Positions 1-9,610 of a stretch of 64,000 bases of DNA are shown here, piece after piece (positions within the stretch are counted from its first letter, which is position 1; each line of letters opens with the position of its first letter). A program made the position numbers and the translations under genes. Origin of the DNA: an uncultured Sulfitobacter sp. (GTDB lineage: Bacteria; Pseudomonadota; Alphaproteobacteria; Rhodobacterales; Rhodobacteraceae); NCBI GenBank assembly GCA_937138475.1, contig CAKZPD010000005.1, positions 61,234 to 125,233 of the forward strand, written 5' to 3'. Under the pieces are notes generated by a model. It ran no database searches, was not told the DNA's origin, and saw only the letters and a program-made list of their open reading frames with translations.

Positions 1-1202
1 GACTTGCCCGCCCCCGAGCGCCCGACAAGCCCGATCTTTTCGCCGCGCCGGATGGTCAGGTTCAGCCGATCCAGGCCGCCGCTGGTCTGGCCGTAATGAT
101 GGCTGAGGTCGCGCAGCTCGATTGTTCCATCGCTCAAACGCAGGGGCGGGGCCCCCGGCGCATCAGTCAGGGCAATCGGCTGGGCGATGGTTTCCATACC
201 TTCGGCCACCACGCCCAGTTGCCGAAAGAACGACGTCAGCGCCCACATGATCCAACCGGTCATCGCATTCAACCGCAGCGTCAGCGTTGCCGCCGCTGCC
301 ACCACCCCAACCGAAGCGCTGCCGTTCATCCAAAGCAGAATTGCCCAGCCGACCACCCCGACGATCAGCACGCCATTCAGCACCACCAAAAAGAAATCCA
401 TGATGGTGAATATCCGCATTTCCACCTGAAAGGTGCGGCGCGCGTCCTCGATTGCTTCTTTGGCATAGTCCAATTCCTGATCGTGATGGGCGAACATCTT
501 GACGGAATGGATATTGGTATAGGCATCCACAACCCGGCCCGTCACCGCCGATCGCGCATTCGACGCCGCCTGGCTGGCTGGGCCGACGCGCTGGACCGTC
601 CAGCGAATAAGCAATCCATAAAGAACGAACCACCCCACCAGCGGCAACAACAGACGCGGGTCGGCCACCGTCAGCAAAATCGCAGCCCCCAGAAGATAGG
701 CCAGCGAAAAGGAAATCGCATCAAAGACCTGGAAGACCACCTCGCCGGCGGCGGGCGGGGTCTGCATGATCCGGTTGGCGATGCGTCCGGCGAAATCGTT
801 CTCGAACCAACCCACCGACTGCCGCAAGACCTGGCGATGCGCCCGCCAGCGGATCAACGTGCCGAAATTGGGCATCACGGCGTTGTTCAACAAGGCCACA
901 TCCACCACCTGAACCAGCGGTCGCAGCAACAAGATAAACACCGCCATAGCAATCAGCTCGTGGCGGTATGCGGCCCAAACCTGCGCGGGATCACCCACCA
1001 ACAGATCGACCAGACGCCCCATATACGAAATCAGCCCCACTTCGATGGCGGCCACCAGCACGGAAAACAGGGCTGTCCAAATGAACACGCGCCTGAACGG
1101 CCCGCAATAGGCGCGGATGAACGGCCACAGGCGCTGTGGCGGGTGATCCGTTTCCGCATAGGGCACATAGGGATCGACCAGGTTTTCAAACAGGCGGAAC
1201 AT
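1..1202 (-). CDS. ABC exporter, fused permease-ATPase (partial)
   Basis: This gene runs off the left edge of the window. The visible 400 residues begin MFRLFENLVDPYVPYAET and contain the membrane domain of a type IV (MsbA/MDR-like) ABC exporter, with hydrophobic segments around residues 37-60, 75-95, 175-200 and 265-300. The nucleotide-binding domain then begins (IELRDLSHHYGQTSGGL), and the window ends inside the Walker A motif, GRSGAGKS. Proteins of this type work as dimers that pump lipids or drugs out of the inner membrane; the substrate cannot be told. The ATG at 1202 is the first in frame after the CCA-enzyme stop 33 bases upstream, so the two may be co-transcribed. Confidence 0.85.
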   Translation of the reverse strand, partial: MFRLFENLVDPYVPYAETDHPPQRLWPFIRAYCGPFRRVFIWTALFSVLVAAIEVGLISYMGRLVDLLVGDPAQVWAAYRHELIAMAVFILLLRPLVQVVDVALLNNAVMPNFGTLIRWRAHRQVLRQSVGWFENDFAGRIANRIMQTPPAAGEVVFQVFDAISFSLAYLLGAAILLTVADPRLLLPLVGWFVLYGLLIRWTVQRVGPASQAASNARSAVTGRVVDAYTNIHSVKMFAHHDQELDYAKEAIEDARRTFQVEMRIFTIMDFFLVVLNGVLIVGVVGWAILLWMNGSASVGVVAAAATLTLRLNAMTGWIMWALTSFFRQLGVVAEGMETIAQPIALTDAPGAPPLRLSDGTIELRDLSHHYGQTSGGLDRLNLTIRRGEKIGLVGRSGAGK

Positions 1203-1235
1203 GACGGCAAGCTTTGCGTATTTTGGGCGCCAAGG

Positions 1236-2399
1236 CTAGAGCGTTCGGGCGCGGTTCAGCAGGGCTTGTTTATCTAGGGCGAAATCAGAGGCGATCCAGA
1301 TTTCCTCAAGCTGGCGCAACCGGGCGCCCAGCGCCTTGCCCTTGAGGGCGGGCAAATCCCCGCCGCGCAGCGGAAAGACCGCGGCGCCGGCGCGGGCCAA
1401 GGCCGGCAAGTCCCGACAATCAACCCCGGTTCCGGCCAGAACCGCCCGCAAGATCATCGCGCCGCGCGCCACCTCTGTCCCTTGACGATAGGCGACCTCG
1501 CTCAGTGCGGGGCCATCAAAGGCCGCCTTATGCAGCGCCTCAAAGTGGCGGATTTCATTTCTGGTCAGACGCAGCCCGGCCCGCAAAGCGGTGATCGCGG
1601 CAAGACGCAGCAGCCAATCGGGGGCCAAAGACAGCGTTGCCTCGGCGTGGACGACCGGTGCCAAAAGGCGATCATCGGCCCCCTCAAGCACGCGCGCCAA
1701 CACCCCGGTTTGACGCATCGCCGCAACCGCAGGGGCGGGATCACCGGCGCCCAGCAGCTTGCGCAGCTCGCTCGTGACACGTTCGCTCGACAGTGCGGCA
1801 AGCCCGTCCAGATTTCGCGCAATCGCATCCAGTGTCGCCGCATCAAACCCCAAGGCCGGATCCGCATAATGGGCGTGAAACCGGAAAAACCGCAAAATAC
1901 GCAGATAATCCTCGCGAATGCGGGCGCCGGCGTCTTCGATGAACCGCACCCGCCGGGCGATCAGATCAGGCAACCCGCCCAAAGGGTCGATCACCTGCCC
2001 CGACAAATCGGCATAAAGCGCGTTGATGGTAAAATCCCGACGCCGCGCGTCTTGCGTCATGCTGGCTGCAAAGGAGACACGCGCGCGGCGACCATCGGTT
2101 TGCACGTCTTGGCGAAAGGTCGTGATTTCGAAACCGTTCCCCCCGGAAACCACCGTGACGGTTCCGTGGTCAATCCCTGTGGGAACCGCGCGCAACCCGG
2201 CAGCCTGCGCCAAAGCCATCACCTGATTGGGCGGGGCATCCGTGGCCAGATCTATGTCCGATCCCGCCACCCCCATCAGGGCGTTGCGCACACAGCCCCC
2301 GACAAAATACAGCCCATACCCCCCCGTGCCGGTCACGGCCTGAAACACCGCCCGCACATCCGGGTCGGTCAACCATGGGGTTTGAGGCGGCAACCTCAT
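1236..2399 (-). CDS. cca: CCA tRNA nucleotidyltransferase
   Basis: Predicted class II nucleotidyltransferase of the poly(A) polymerase/CCA-adding family, which adds or repairs the 3' CCA end of tRNA. The N-terminus carries the family signature YFVGGCVRNALMG (residues 31-43) and the metal-binding pair in GSDIDLAT (Asp48, Asp50). Later come the RRDFTINAL and RIREDYLRILRFFRFHA motifs of the head and neck domains. The length of 387 residues is normal for alphaproteobacteria. The ATG at 2399 overlaps the TGA of the upstream Nudix gene (ATGA), which indicates translational coupling. An in-frame extension to 2501 exists but would lie wholly inside the Nudix gene, so I rejected it. Confidence 0.92.
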   Translation of the reverse strand: MRLPPQTPWLTDPDVRAVFQAVTGTGGYGLYFVGGCVRNALMGVAGSDIDLATDAPPNQVMALAQAAGLRAVPTGIDHGTVTVVSGGNGFEITTFRQDVQTDGRRARVSFAASMTQDARRRDFTINALYADLSGQVIDPLGGLPDLIARRVRFIEDAGARIREDYLRILRFFRFHAHYADPALGFDAATLDAIARNLDGLAALSSERVTSELRKLLGAGDPAPAVAAMRQTGVLARVLEGADDRLLAPVVHAEATLSLAPDWLLRLAAITALRAGLRLTRNEIRHFEALHKAAFDGPALSEVAYRQGTEVARGAMILRAVLAGTGVDCRDLPALARAGAAVFPLRGGDLPALKGKALGARLRQLEEIWIASDFALDKQALLNRARTL

Positions 2400-2995
2400 G
2401 GCATCCGGTCGCCAAGGGCGCGCAAAATACGCGCCGTTGCGCCCCAGATATAATACGGCCCAAAGGGCACAGTGAAATAAGACCGCATCTGACCCCGCCA
2501 CCGCCGCGACTGAATCGCGAAATTTGCCGGGTTCAGCACATGATCAAGCGGCACATGGAAGACTTCTTCCACTTCGCCCGGTTCGGGGCGGATCGCAAAC
2601 CCGCCCTGCACCAGCCCGACCACCGGCGTGACGCAAAACCCTGTGACGGTCTCGTGATCGGGCAATACACCCAACACCTGCACCTGGCTGCGGGGCAGGC
2701 CAATTTCCTCTTGCGCCTCGCGCAGGGCGGCATCAATCGGCGTGGCATCGCCGGCGTCTTGCTTGCCACCCGGAAAGGCGATCTGCCCCGGATGATGCTT
2801 GAGCGCCGATGACCGTTTGGTCAGCAACAGCTCGAACCGGTCGCGCCGCCAGACAATCGGCGCCAGCACCCCGGCCGGGCGCAAGGAAACACCGCTTGGG
2901 CGCGGGCTGTCCGGGTTCAAATCAAAATCCGACGAGCCGGGCGCAGGCGGCTGACCCAGCGCCGCCGTCAGGCGATCAACCAGATCAGGCGTCAT
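2396..2995 (-). CDS. Nudix hydrolase, CoA pyrophosphatase-like
   Basis: A 199-residue Nudix hydrolase. The Nudix box runs from about residue 76 to 100 and ends in REAQEEIGL, whose glutamates bind the metal. The sequence before it (LLLTKRSSALKHHPGQIAFPGG) is typical of the NudL/CoA pyrophosphatase branch, which splits coenzyme A and its derivatives into phosphopantetheine and 3',5'-ADP. The substrate is inferred from subfamily resemblance only. The gene starts 11 bases inside the end of hslO and ends overlapping the cca start, so hslO-nudix-cca looks like one transcription unit. Confidence 0.85.
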   Translation of the reverse strand: MTPDLVDRLTAALGQPPAPGSSDFDLNPDSPRPSGVSLRPAGVLAPIVWRRDRFELLLTKRSSALKHHPGQIAFPGGKQDAGDATPIDAALREAQEEIGLPRSQVQVLGVLPDHETVTGFCVTPVVGLVQGGFAIRPEPGEVEEVFHVPLDHVLNPANFAIQSRRWRGQMRSYFTVPFGPYYIWGATARILRALGDRMP

Positions 2996-3971
2996 CGCCT
3001 TTGCCTGCCTCGAACCCGACCGACGCCGGGTCCAGATCGTAATGCGCCCCGCAAAACTGGCAATCGGCCGTCACACGGCCATCCGGTGTGGTCATCTTTT
3101 CGATATCGCGCGCCGAATAAATCGACAGGCTTTGCCGCACGCGATCCTCGGAACAGGTGCAACCGAAGCGCACGGCCTGGGCGTCATAAACGCGGGGCAT
3201 TTCCTCGTGGAACAACCGCAGCAACAGATCATTCGGGGCCAGGGTCGGGCCAATCAGCTCAAGCGTATCGACTGTGTCCAACAAGATATTGGCCCGGTTC
3301 CAGTTTTCGGCCTGATCATCATGCAACAGGTCGGCGGCGCGCAGCACCTCGCCGGTGCCTTCGCCCTTGGCCGCAAACGGAGAGGCCTTGGGCATATGCT
3401 GCAACATCACCCCGCCTGCGCGCCAATGCTCTGGCACGCCCGGCTCGGTTGAGCGGCCAAAGCTTAGCGAAAACCGTGTCGGCAGTTGCTCTGACTGGGC
3501 GAAATAGGCCTCGGCGCAGGCAGCCAAAGACCCACCATCCAGCGGCGTGATCCCCTGATACGGTGTCATCCCGCGCCCCTGGTCGATCATGATGGCAAAA
3601 TACCCTTCGCCGACTTGCTCAAAGGGCGCGGCATCGGTCAGGCGATCTGGGTCATAGCTGGCATAGGCGCGAATGCGCGCGGGGGCGCCGTCGGCCTCGG
3701 GGCCATAATAATCCGTCGAGATCATACGCACCGGCCCCTTGGACTGCACCTGCAATTGCAGCTTCCACCGCAGTTTGATCGTCTGGCCGATCAGGGCGGT
3801 CAACAGGGCCATTTCGGCGACCAGGGCTTCGACCTGCGGGGGGTAATTGTGCTGTTTCAAGATCCCGTTCAACGCGCCATCCAGCCGCGCGACGCGGCCG
3901 CGAATGTCGCTGGCATCAAGCTGAAAAGGCAGGACTGTGTCATCCCACGCGATCTGGTGTCCAAGAGTCAT
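2985..3971 (-). CDS. hslO: Hsp33 family redox-regulated chaperone
   Basis: A 328-residue Hsp33 protein, a cytoplasmic holdase that unfolds and is activated when oxidised. The C-terminus has the expected zinc-binding cysteines in the pattern CxC ... CxxC (FGCTCSEDRV, then CQFCGAHY), and the N-terminal substrate-binding domain is complete. I chose the ATG at 3971 because AAGGAAA lies just upstream. A longer open frame to 4043 has no ribosome binding site. It heads a compact leftward operon with the Nudix and CCA-adding genes, and it is divergent from a second Nudix gene. Confidence 0.92.
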   Translation of the reverse strand: MTLGHQIAWDDTVLPFQLDASDIRGRVARLDGALNGILKQHNYPPQVEALVAEMALLTALIGQTIKLRWKLQLQVQSKGPVRMISTDYYGPEADGAPARIRAYASYDPDRLTDAAPFEQVGEGYFAIMIDQGRGMTPYQGITPLDGGSLAACAEAYFAQSEQLPTRFSLSFGRSTEPGVPEHWRAGGVMLQHMPKASPFAAKGEGTGEVLRAADLLHDDQAENWNRANILLDTVDTLELIGPTLAPNDLLLRLFHEEMPRVYDAQAVRFGCTCSEDRVRQSLSIYSARDIEKMTTPDGRVTADCQFCGAHYDLDPASVGFEAGKGDDA

Positions 3972-4082
3972 TAAGCTTTCCTTATGCGCAGGCAGAGGGC
4001 ATACCCCGTCCAGATAGGCGTCACAAGTCCCAAGCGCAATCACCCCGCGGACCCCATGCGCCCCAAACGCAAAAGGTATGGC

Positions 4083-4514
4083 ATGATCCGACGCTTAGGC
4101 ACCCCGCCGCAAACCGGCCGACGCTATGTGCACCGCGCCGGGGCCTATGCGATCTTGCCACTGCAATCGCGGCTTTTGCTGACGGTGCAGGACGGGGATA
4201 TCCAATTGCCGGGCGGCGGGATTGATCCGGGCGAAAGCCCGCTGCGGGCGCTGCACCGCGAAGTGCTAGAGGAAACCGGCTGGCGCATCGCCGCCCCGCG
4301 CCGCATTGGCGCCTTTCGGCGGTTTGTCTTTATGCCCGAATACGATCTGTGGGCGGAAAAGCTGTGCCATATCTTTGTCGCGCGCCCTGTCTTTCAGCTG
4401 TGCGCCCCGCTGGAACAGGATCACCACACGTTGGTCCTTGCGCCGGGCCAGGCGGTGCAGGTGTTGGGGAATGCTGGCGACCGGCTGTTTGTCGCGCGGC
4501 ATTTCAAGGTCTAG
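4083..4514 (+). CDS. Nudix hydrolase
   Basis: A short 143-residue Nudix protein with a clear Nudix box at residues 44-67 (GGGIDPGE, then HREVLEETGW). The substrate cannot be predicted. The start at 4083 has AAAAGG about six bases upstream. An alternative ATG at 4056 would add nine residues but has no evident ribosome binding site. The stop lies inside the last codons of the convergent receiver-phosphatase gene, an 11-base tail-to-tail overlap. Confidence 0.75.
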   Translation: MIRRLGTPPQTGRRYVHRAGAYAILPLQSRLLLTVQDGDIQLPGGGIDPGESPLRALHREVLEETGWRIAAPRRIGAFRRFVFMPEYDLWAEKLCHIFVARPVFQLCAPLEQDHHTLVLAPGQAVQVLGNAGDRLFVARHFKV

Positions 4515-5748
4515 GCGCCGCCTGATCTGGACCCCTGTATTCAAAAAGTGCCCCGGACACATCATCAGGGAATTCATCGCTTGCGGCAAAGCCCTCAAGC
4601 GCGGTTTGCAACTGTGGGAAAAGCTGATCCAGCGGGGCCTGCGCCAACGGGGCGATCAACCGGGCCAGCCCCGCTTCGCCCAGCAGCGCGCCGCAAGGGG
4701 CGGCACATTCCGTCACCCCATCGGACAGGATCACCAAACGGTCCCCCGGCCCAAGCTGCATCGCCTGTTCCGCGACGGATATCTGCGGCAACAGGCCAAC
4801 CGGAAAACCGCCGGCGCCGTCCTGTTCCAGCGTGCCGCCCCGCCGCAAGACAATCGGATGTGGATGCCCGGCCTGACCGATCTGCACCCGGCCTGTCTCC
4901 AAATCAATATGCGCCAGCATCAAGGTGAAATAATGATCTGTGTCCATCTCGCGCAGCACCAGATCGTTCAACATCCCAATGGTTTCCTGCACACCCCGCA
5001 GCCGAAAGCCGCCCTGGCCATCGGGACACAGCGCGACATTCTGGTTGGGCGCCGCCATGGACAAATAGCCAGCCAATCGCGCTGTCATCAAGGCAGAGCT
5101 GATCCCATGCCCGGAAACATCCAGCGCGAAAATCCCCAGCTGCGCGGGCCCGGCGCTGTAATAGCCAACCAGATCCCCGCCCAAATGCCCGCTTGAACGC
5201 AGCATCAGCGTCAAGGCGCCGCCGTCGAATTGCCGCACCCCTTGGGGAACCAGGGATTGCTGCAACCGCTTGGCGGCCCGCAGATCCCGATCCAATTCGC
5301 CATAAAGCCCTTGCAGTTTGGCAAGGGTTTCGGCGATCACGGTGTTTTTTTCCTCAAGCGTGCGCTGCATCGTCATAAGGCGCTGGCCGGCGCTTAACCG
5401 GGCGCGCAACTCATGTGAATTGACCGGTTTGCTTAGAAAATCATCCGCGCCCGCATCCAGCCCCTCGGCGATGTCGCGGCTGTCGCTTTTGGAGGTCAGC
5501 AAAATAAAATAGCGATACGATTGCTGATCAAGCTGGCGAAACGCTTTGCAGAACGCCGGCCCCGGCAAACCCGGCATCATCCAGTCGCTTAGGACAAGAT
5601 CAGGCATTTCGGCGCGGCACAGCGCAAGCGCCTGATCCCCCGAGGCCGCCTCGCGCACGCAATATCCCCAGCGCCCCAGCATCCCGGCAAGCACCCTGCG
5701 CTGTGCGGCGCTGTCATCCACCACCAATACGTTTTTCCCGATCATCAT
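4504..5748 (-). CDS. Response regulator with PP2C/SpoIIE phosphatase output
   Basis: About 414 residues. An N-terminal receiver domain has the acidic pair VVDDS (Asp11, Asp12), the phospho-acceptor Asp55 in LVLSDWMMPG, and the lysine in LSKPVN. A coiled linker (about residues 125-170) leads to a SpoIIE/PP2C-type serine phosphatase domain with the metal-binding motif ALDVSGHGISSALMT and a late LSDGVTE. Proteins built this way (RsbU-like; RbaY in Rhodobacter capsulatus) dephosphorylate an anti-sigma-factor antagonist and so control a stress or partner-switching pathway. The target is not encoded in this window. An Hpt protein gene starts 110 bases away on the other strand, which suggests a phosphorelay input. 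Confidence 0.88.
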   Translation of the reverse strand: MMIGKNVLVVDDSAAQRRVLAGMLGRWGYCVREAASGDQALALCRAEMPDLVLSDWMMPGLPGPAFCKAFRQLDQQSYRYFILLTSKSDSRDIAEGLDAGADDFLSKPVNSHELRARLSAGQRLMTMQRTLEEKNTVIAETLAKLQGLYGELDRDLRAAKRLQQSLVPQGVRQFDGGALTLMLRSSGHLGGDLVGYYSAGPAQLGIFALDVSGHGISSALMTARLAGYLSMAAPNQNVALCPDGQGGFRLRGVQETIGMLNDLVLREMDTDHYFTLMLAHIDLETGRVQIGQAGHPHPIVLRRGGTLEQDGAGGFPVGLLPQISVAEQAMQLGPGDRLVILSDGVTECAAPCGALLGEAGLARLIAPLAQAPLDQLFPQLQTALEGFAASDEFPDDVSGALFEYRGPDQAAPRP

Positions 5749-5858
5749 GCCCCGATTGTGTTGCTGCACCACTGTGCCGCCCGGCGCTTAAGAAGACATG
5801 AAGACTTTTGCCTTAGGGTCTGCCGGGCATGATATCACGGCAAAAAGGGACCGATGCG

Positions 5859-6197
5859 ATGCAAATTGACTGGGCGCGCCTGCACCAGTTGCAAGAGGAC
5901 GTGGGCACAGAAGATATTCGCGGCATCATCACCTTGTTTGAGCAAGAGCTGAAACAAGTGATTGCGCAGCTTCCGCTTGAGGCAGAGCCGGCGCAGATGG
6001 CCAACAACCTGCATTATCTGAAGGGATGCGCCCTTAATCTGGGGTTTAACGACCTGGCCCGGCTTTGCCAGCAAAGCTTTGATCACCTGAACACCGACCC
6101 GGCACCGCCCATCACACTGGCGCCGATATTGGAATGCTATGAAAGCGCCACGCAAGCGTTGCGGCAATCGCTGGATGATCAATTGGGCGGGCTGTAA
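5859..6197 (+). CDS. Hpt-domain phosphotransfer protein
   Basis: A 112-residue stand-alone histidine phosphotransfer protein. The likely phosphorylated residue is His52 in NLHYLKGCALNLGF, which matches the HxxKG signature of Hpt domains, and the rest is predicted to be a helical bundle. The ATG at 5859 is favoured because AAAAAGGGA lies eight bases upstream; the ATG at 5829 lacks a site. It is divergent from the receiver-PP2C gene, its most likely partner. The 3' end converges on ilvA with only nine bases between the stops. Confidence 0.75.
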   Translation: MQIDWARLHQLQEDVGTEDIRGIITLFEQELKQVIAQLPLEAEPAQMANNLHYLKGCALNLGFNDLARLCQQSFDHLNTDPAPPITLAPILECYESATQALRQSLDDQLGGL

Positions 6198-6206
6198 GCC
6201 CGGCCC

Positions 6207-7436
6207 TTAGATCACGAATTGCGCCAAGGTTTCATCGTTGGTGATATCGGTATAGGTAAAGCCCGCAGCATCCAGCTCATCCAAAAACCGGGTAAAATTT
6301 TCGGGCTTTTGGGTTTCAATCCCGATCAGCACCGATCCAAAGTTGCGGGCCGATTTTTTCAGATATTCGAACCGGGCGATATCATCATCGGGGCCGAGAA
6401 TATTCAAAAATTCCTTCAACGCACCGGGGCGCTGTGGCATTCGCAGGATAAAATATTTCTTGACCCCGGAATACCGCTGTGCCCGCTCTTTGACTTCGGG
6501 CAGGCGTTCAAAATCGAAATTTCCGCCCGATGTCACACAAACGACGGTCTTGCCGCGGATCTGATCTGCCACTTCGGACAGGGCCTCGACCGCAAGGGCG
6601 CCGGCCGGCTCCAGCACGATGCCCTCGACGTTCAGCATGTCGATAATCGTGGTGCAAATGCGGTCTTCGGACAGGGATATCACATCGGCCGGGGCCACAT
6701 CGCGCAACCGCGCAAAGGTGCGCGCCCCGACCATGGCCACCGCCGCGCCATCGACGAAATTATTCACCGGCGAAACATCGACCGGCGCGCCATTCTTGAG
6801 GGCAGCGAACAAGCTGGGCGCCCCTTTGGGTTCAACAAAGGTATAGTCGACCCGCGCCCCAAGATAGCTGTAAACCCCGGCGGACAACCCCCCGCCCCCC
6901 ACCGGCAGGATCACCCGATCGGGCAGATGGCCAAGCTGATCTTCGATTTCGACGGCTACCGATGCCTGCCCTTCGATCACGTCCTCATCGTCGAAGGGTG
7001 ACAGGAAATGCGCCCCCTGATCGGCGCAAAACTGCTGGGCTGCCACCAGCGTCTTGTCGAAATAGTCGCCGACCAAACGGATTTCGATCTGATCGCCGCC
7101 AAACATGCGGGTCTTTTGGATTTTCTGCTGCGGCGTGGTGACGGGCATGAAAATCACCCCGCGCACCCCGAAATGCCGGCACATAAACGCCACGCCCTGG
7201 GCATGATTTCCGGCGCTGGCACAGACAAACACCGAAGCCCCCGGAATAACCTTGCGCATGGCATTGAACGCGCCGCGCAACTTATAGGAGCGCACCGGCG
7301 ACAGATCCTCGCGCTTGAGCCAGACATCCGCGCCGAACCGGTCGGACAGGTGATCATTGCGCAGCAACGGGGTTTGCGGGAAAACATCGCGCATCGCGCG
7401 TTCAGCCGCGCGGGCAGCCTGGATAAAATCGGTCAT
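6207..7436 (-). CDS. ilvA: Threonine ammonia-lyase (dehydratase)
   Basis: A fold type II PLP enzyme that deaminates threonine to 2-oxobutanoate, the first step of isoleucine synthesis. The PLP lysine is Lys52 in [13 protein letters not shown], the phosphate-binding loop is [10 protein letters not shown], and a single ACT-like regulatory domain follows ([17 protein letters not shown] onward). At 409 residues it is the short form with one ACT-like domain. The ATG at 7436 is preceded by AAAGGTGA. It is divergent from argG, with about 127 bases between the starts for both promoters. Confidence 0.92.
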   Translation of the reverse strand: MTDFIQAARAAERAMRDVFPQTPLLRNDHLSDRFGADVWLKREDLSPVRSYKLRGAFNAMRKVIPGASVFVCASAGNHAQGVAFMCRHFGVRGVIFMPVTTPQQKIQKTRMFGGDQIEIRLVGDYFDKTLVAAQQFCADQGAHFLSPFDDEDVIEGQASVAVEIEDQLGHLPDRVILPVGGGGLSAGVYSYLGARVDYTFVEPKGAPSLFAALKNGAPVDVSPVNNFVDGAAVAMVGARTFARLRDVAPADVISLSEDRICTTIIDMLNVEGIVLEPAGALAVEALSEVADQIRGKTVVCVTSGGNFDFERLPEVKERAQRYSGVKKYFILRMPQRPGALKEFLNILGPDDDIARFEYLKKSARNFGSVLIGIETQKPENFTRFLDELDAAGFTYTDITNDETLAQFVI

Positions 7437-7563
7437 TTCATTTCACCTTTGCGGGGTAACCCGATCAGTAGGCAGGATAGGCGCAGGGGTCAACGCGCTT
7501 CAAACTTGCCCATGGGCGCAAAAACCGATATCGCCCACGGCGAACCCGACAAAGGAAGCATTC

Positions 7564-8781
7564 ATGTCCGCACCCAAAAAAGTTGTTCTCGCCTATTCGG
7601 GCGGTCTTGATACGTCAATCATCCTCAAGTGGCTGCAAAGCGAATATGGCTGCGAGGTCGTGACCTTTACCGCCGATCTGGGGCAGGGCGAAGAACTGGA
7701 ACCTGCCCGCGCCAAAGCCGAAATGATGGGCGCCAGCCAGATCTTTATCGAAGACGTCCGCGAAGAATTCGTGCGCGATTTCGTGTTTCCGATGTTCCGC
7801 GCCAATGCGGTCTATGAGGGGCTGTATCTGCTGGGCACCTCGATTGCGCGGCCGTTGATTTCCAAGCGTCTTGTCGAAATCGCCGAGGAAACCGGCGCCG
7901 ATGCCATCGCCCATGGCGCCACCGGCAAGGGCAATGATCAGGTGCGCTTTGAATTGGCCGCCTATGCGCTGAACCCTGAAATCAAGGTCATCGCCCCCTG
8001 GCGCGAATGGGATCTGAGCAGCCGCACCAAGCTGTTGGAATTTGCCGAACAGCATCAAATTCCCGTCGCCAAGGACAAACGCGGCGAAGCGCCGTTCAGC
8101 GTCGATGCAAACCTTTTGCACACCTCGTCCGAGGGCAAAGTGCTGGAAGACCCGGCCATTGATGCGCCCGATTACGTCTATCAGCGCACCGTCAACCCCG
8201 AAGACGCCCCCGATACGCCCGAATATGTGGAAATCGGCTTTGAAAAAGGCGATGCGGTCAGCATCAACGGCGAGGCGCTGTCGCCCGCCGCGCTGCTGAC
8301 CAAGCTGAATGAGCTGGGCGGCAAACATGGCTGTGGGCGGCTGGATCTGGTCGAGGGCCGCTTTGTCGGGATGAAATCACGCGGGATTTATGAAACCCCC
8401 GGCGGCACCTTGCTGCTTGAGGCCCACCGCGCGATTGAATCCATCACGCTGGATCGCGGCGCCATGCACCTTAAGGACGAATTGATGCCGCGCTATGCCG
8501 AGCTGATCTATAACGGTTTCTGGTTCAGCCCCGAGCGCAGCATGCTTCAGGCCGCGATCGACGCCAGCCAAACCCATGTGACCGGCACTGTGCGCCTCAA
8601 GCTGTACAAGGGGCATGTGCGCACGGTGGGGCGCTGGTCAGATCATTCGCTTTATTCCGAGGCGCATGTGACCTTTGAAGATGATGCGGGCGCTTATGAT
8701 CAGAAAGATGCCGCTGGCTTTATCCAGCTGAATGCGCTGCGGCTCAAGCTGTTGGCGGCGCGGGATCGGCGGCTGAAGTAA
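7564..8781 (+). CDS. argG: Argininosuccinate synthase
   Basis: A 405-residue enzyme that condenses citrulline and aspartate with ATP to argininosuccinate in arginine synthesis. The N-terminal ATP pyrophosphatase loop AYSGGLDTS is at residues 10-18. Downstream come [14 protein letters not shown] and the conserved [11 protein letters not shown] segment. AAAGGAAG lies correctly before the ATG at 7564. The open frame extends further upstream, but that part is not conserved in character. A hairpin and a repeated intergenic element follow the stop. Confidence 0.97.
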   Translation: MSAPKKVVLAYSGGLDTSIILKWLQSEYGCEVVTFTADLGQGEELEPARAKAEMMGASQIFIEDVREEFVRDFVFPMFRANAVYEGLYLLGTSIARPLISKRLVEIAEETGADAIAHGATGKGNDQVRFELAAYALNPEIKVIAPWREWDLSSRTKLLEFAEQHQIPVAKDKRGEAPFSVDANLLHTSSEGKVLEDPAIDAPDYVYQRTVNPEDAPDTPEYVEIGFEKGDAVSINGEALSPAALLTKLNELGGKHGCGRLDLVEGRFVGMKSRGIYETPGGTLLLEAHRAIESITLDRGAMHLKDELMPRYAELIYNGFWFSPERSMLQAAIDASQTHVTGTVRLKLYKGHVRTVGRWSDHSLYSEAHVTFEDDAGAYDQKDAAGFIQLNALRLKLLAARDRRLK

Positions 8782-8798
8782 ACCGCCTTGGGGCTGAC

Positions 8799-8831
8799 CA
8801 TCGGACGCCTGAGGCAAGCGGGCGCCCGATG
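8799..8831 (+). terminator. Hairpin after argG, possible terminator
   Basis: Eighteen bases after the argG stop, CATCGG-A-CGCC pairs with GGCG-C-CCGATG around an 11-base loop, giving a ten-pair stem with one internal mismatch. There is no U-run directly after it, so it may be a 3' stabilising hairpin or a Rho-assisted end rather than a classical intrinsic terminator. Confidence 0.4.
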
Positions 8832-8859
8832 TCACCCCGATGGGGATTTGGTTCGGGCA

Positions 8860-8895
8860 GGAGCCTCCGGCGGGGATATTTAAGAACAAAAGAAG
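8860..8895 (+). repeat. Intergenic repeat, copy 1 of 4
   Basis: A 36-base element beginning GGAGCCTCCGGCGGGG and ending with the core ATATTTAAGAACAAAAGAAG. Three more copies occur in the window (16473-16508, 34817-34852 and a partial one at 52244-52265). This copy lies in the gap between the convergent argG and sulfotransferase-like genes, in the sense orientation of argG. Confidence 0.8.
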
Positions 8896-8905
8896 GCAGA
8901 ACCGG

Positions 8906-9610
8906 TCAGGGAAGCGGCATTTTCCGGGCGCTGAGGGCACGGTAGAACGGCATGGCCTGATCGCAGAGCTGTTGCAGATGTGGTGGCAGCGTCGGCAGCG
9001 GCCCTTCGGGTGGGGCAAAGCCGGTGCTGGCGTGAACCGCGCCATACCAGTGGCTGGCCCAGACGCCATCCTGGGCGCGCGGACCGGCCGGCCAGTGCAG
9101 CATCGCCGGATCGAAGGGCAGGCCGATCTCGGCGCAGAGCCGTTGCAGCATCCCGGACGGATCGCAGCGGATATCTGTGCCGTCAAGGATCAGGCCGCCG
9201 GTCTTTTCGAACATATCCACCTGTTGGACAAAGGCGATATCGTTCAGGTCGGGCGTATCGCGTTTGGCGGCATAGCTGGCGATGACCCGCGCCGGGTGGC
9301 GGATCAGGTGCACATGGGTGCAGCCCGCAGCCCAGCCCAGGTCAAACCCGTCAAGCATATGGTGCGGCATATGTTTCATATAGCTGTGCGGGGCATCGCC
9401 AAGCGGCAGGGCACAGCGGGCGGCGACGCGGGCCGGATCGGTTTCATGCTGGGCCAGGATGGCATCGCGCATGGGGTGATCCAGCCCGGTTTCGCTGAGA
9501 TAGGGCGCATAAAAGGGTTCATCGGCGATGTCGAAATCGGCCCGCGCGCCGAAGCTGTACATCATTGCCGTTGACAGGTTGCGTGGCCCGGACCACATGG
9601 CCACCCTCAT
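8906..9610 (-). CDS. Sulfotransferase-like P-loop protein
   Basis: A 234-residue protein that starts MRVAMWSGPRNLSTAMMYSF, which resembles the 5'-phosphosulfate-binding loop of the sulfotransferase fold. A second motif, THVHLIRHPARVIASYAAKR, resembles the 3'-phosphate-binding segment (RHP...S) of that fold. Its acceptor is unknown. It overlaps the upstream aminotransferase gene by four bases, so the two are very probably translated together. From memory, plant proteins annotated as aminotransferase-like carry a similar P-loop domain fused to a class IV aminotransferase, which would support a joint function. Confidence 0.7.
   Translation of the reverse strand: MRVAMWSGPRNLSTAMMYSFGARADFDIADEPFYAPYLSETGLDHPMRDAILAQHETDPARVAARCALPLGDAPHSYMKHMPHHMLDGFDLGWAAGCTHVHLIRHPARVIASYAAKRDTPDLNDIAFVQQVDMFEKTGGLILDGTDIRCDPSGMLQRLCAEIGLPFDPAMLHWPAGPRAQDGVWASHWYGAVHASTGFAPPEGPLPTLPPHLQQLCDQAMPFYRALSARKMPLP

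Noticed and set aside
96..1277. A 393-codon plus-strand frame opposite the ABC exporter
   Set aside because: Same composition artefact; the minus strand encodes a convincing exporter with membrane helices and Walker A.
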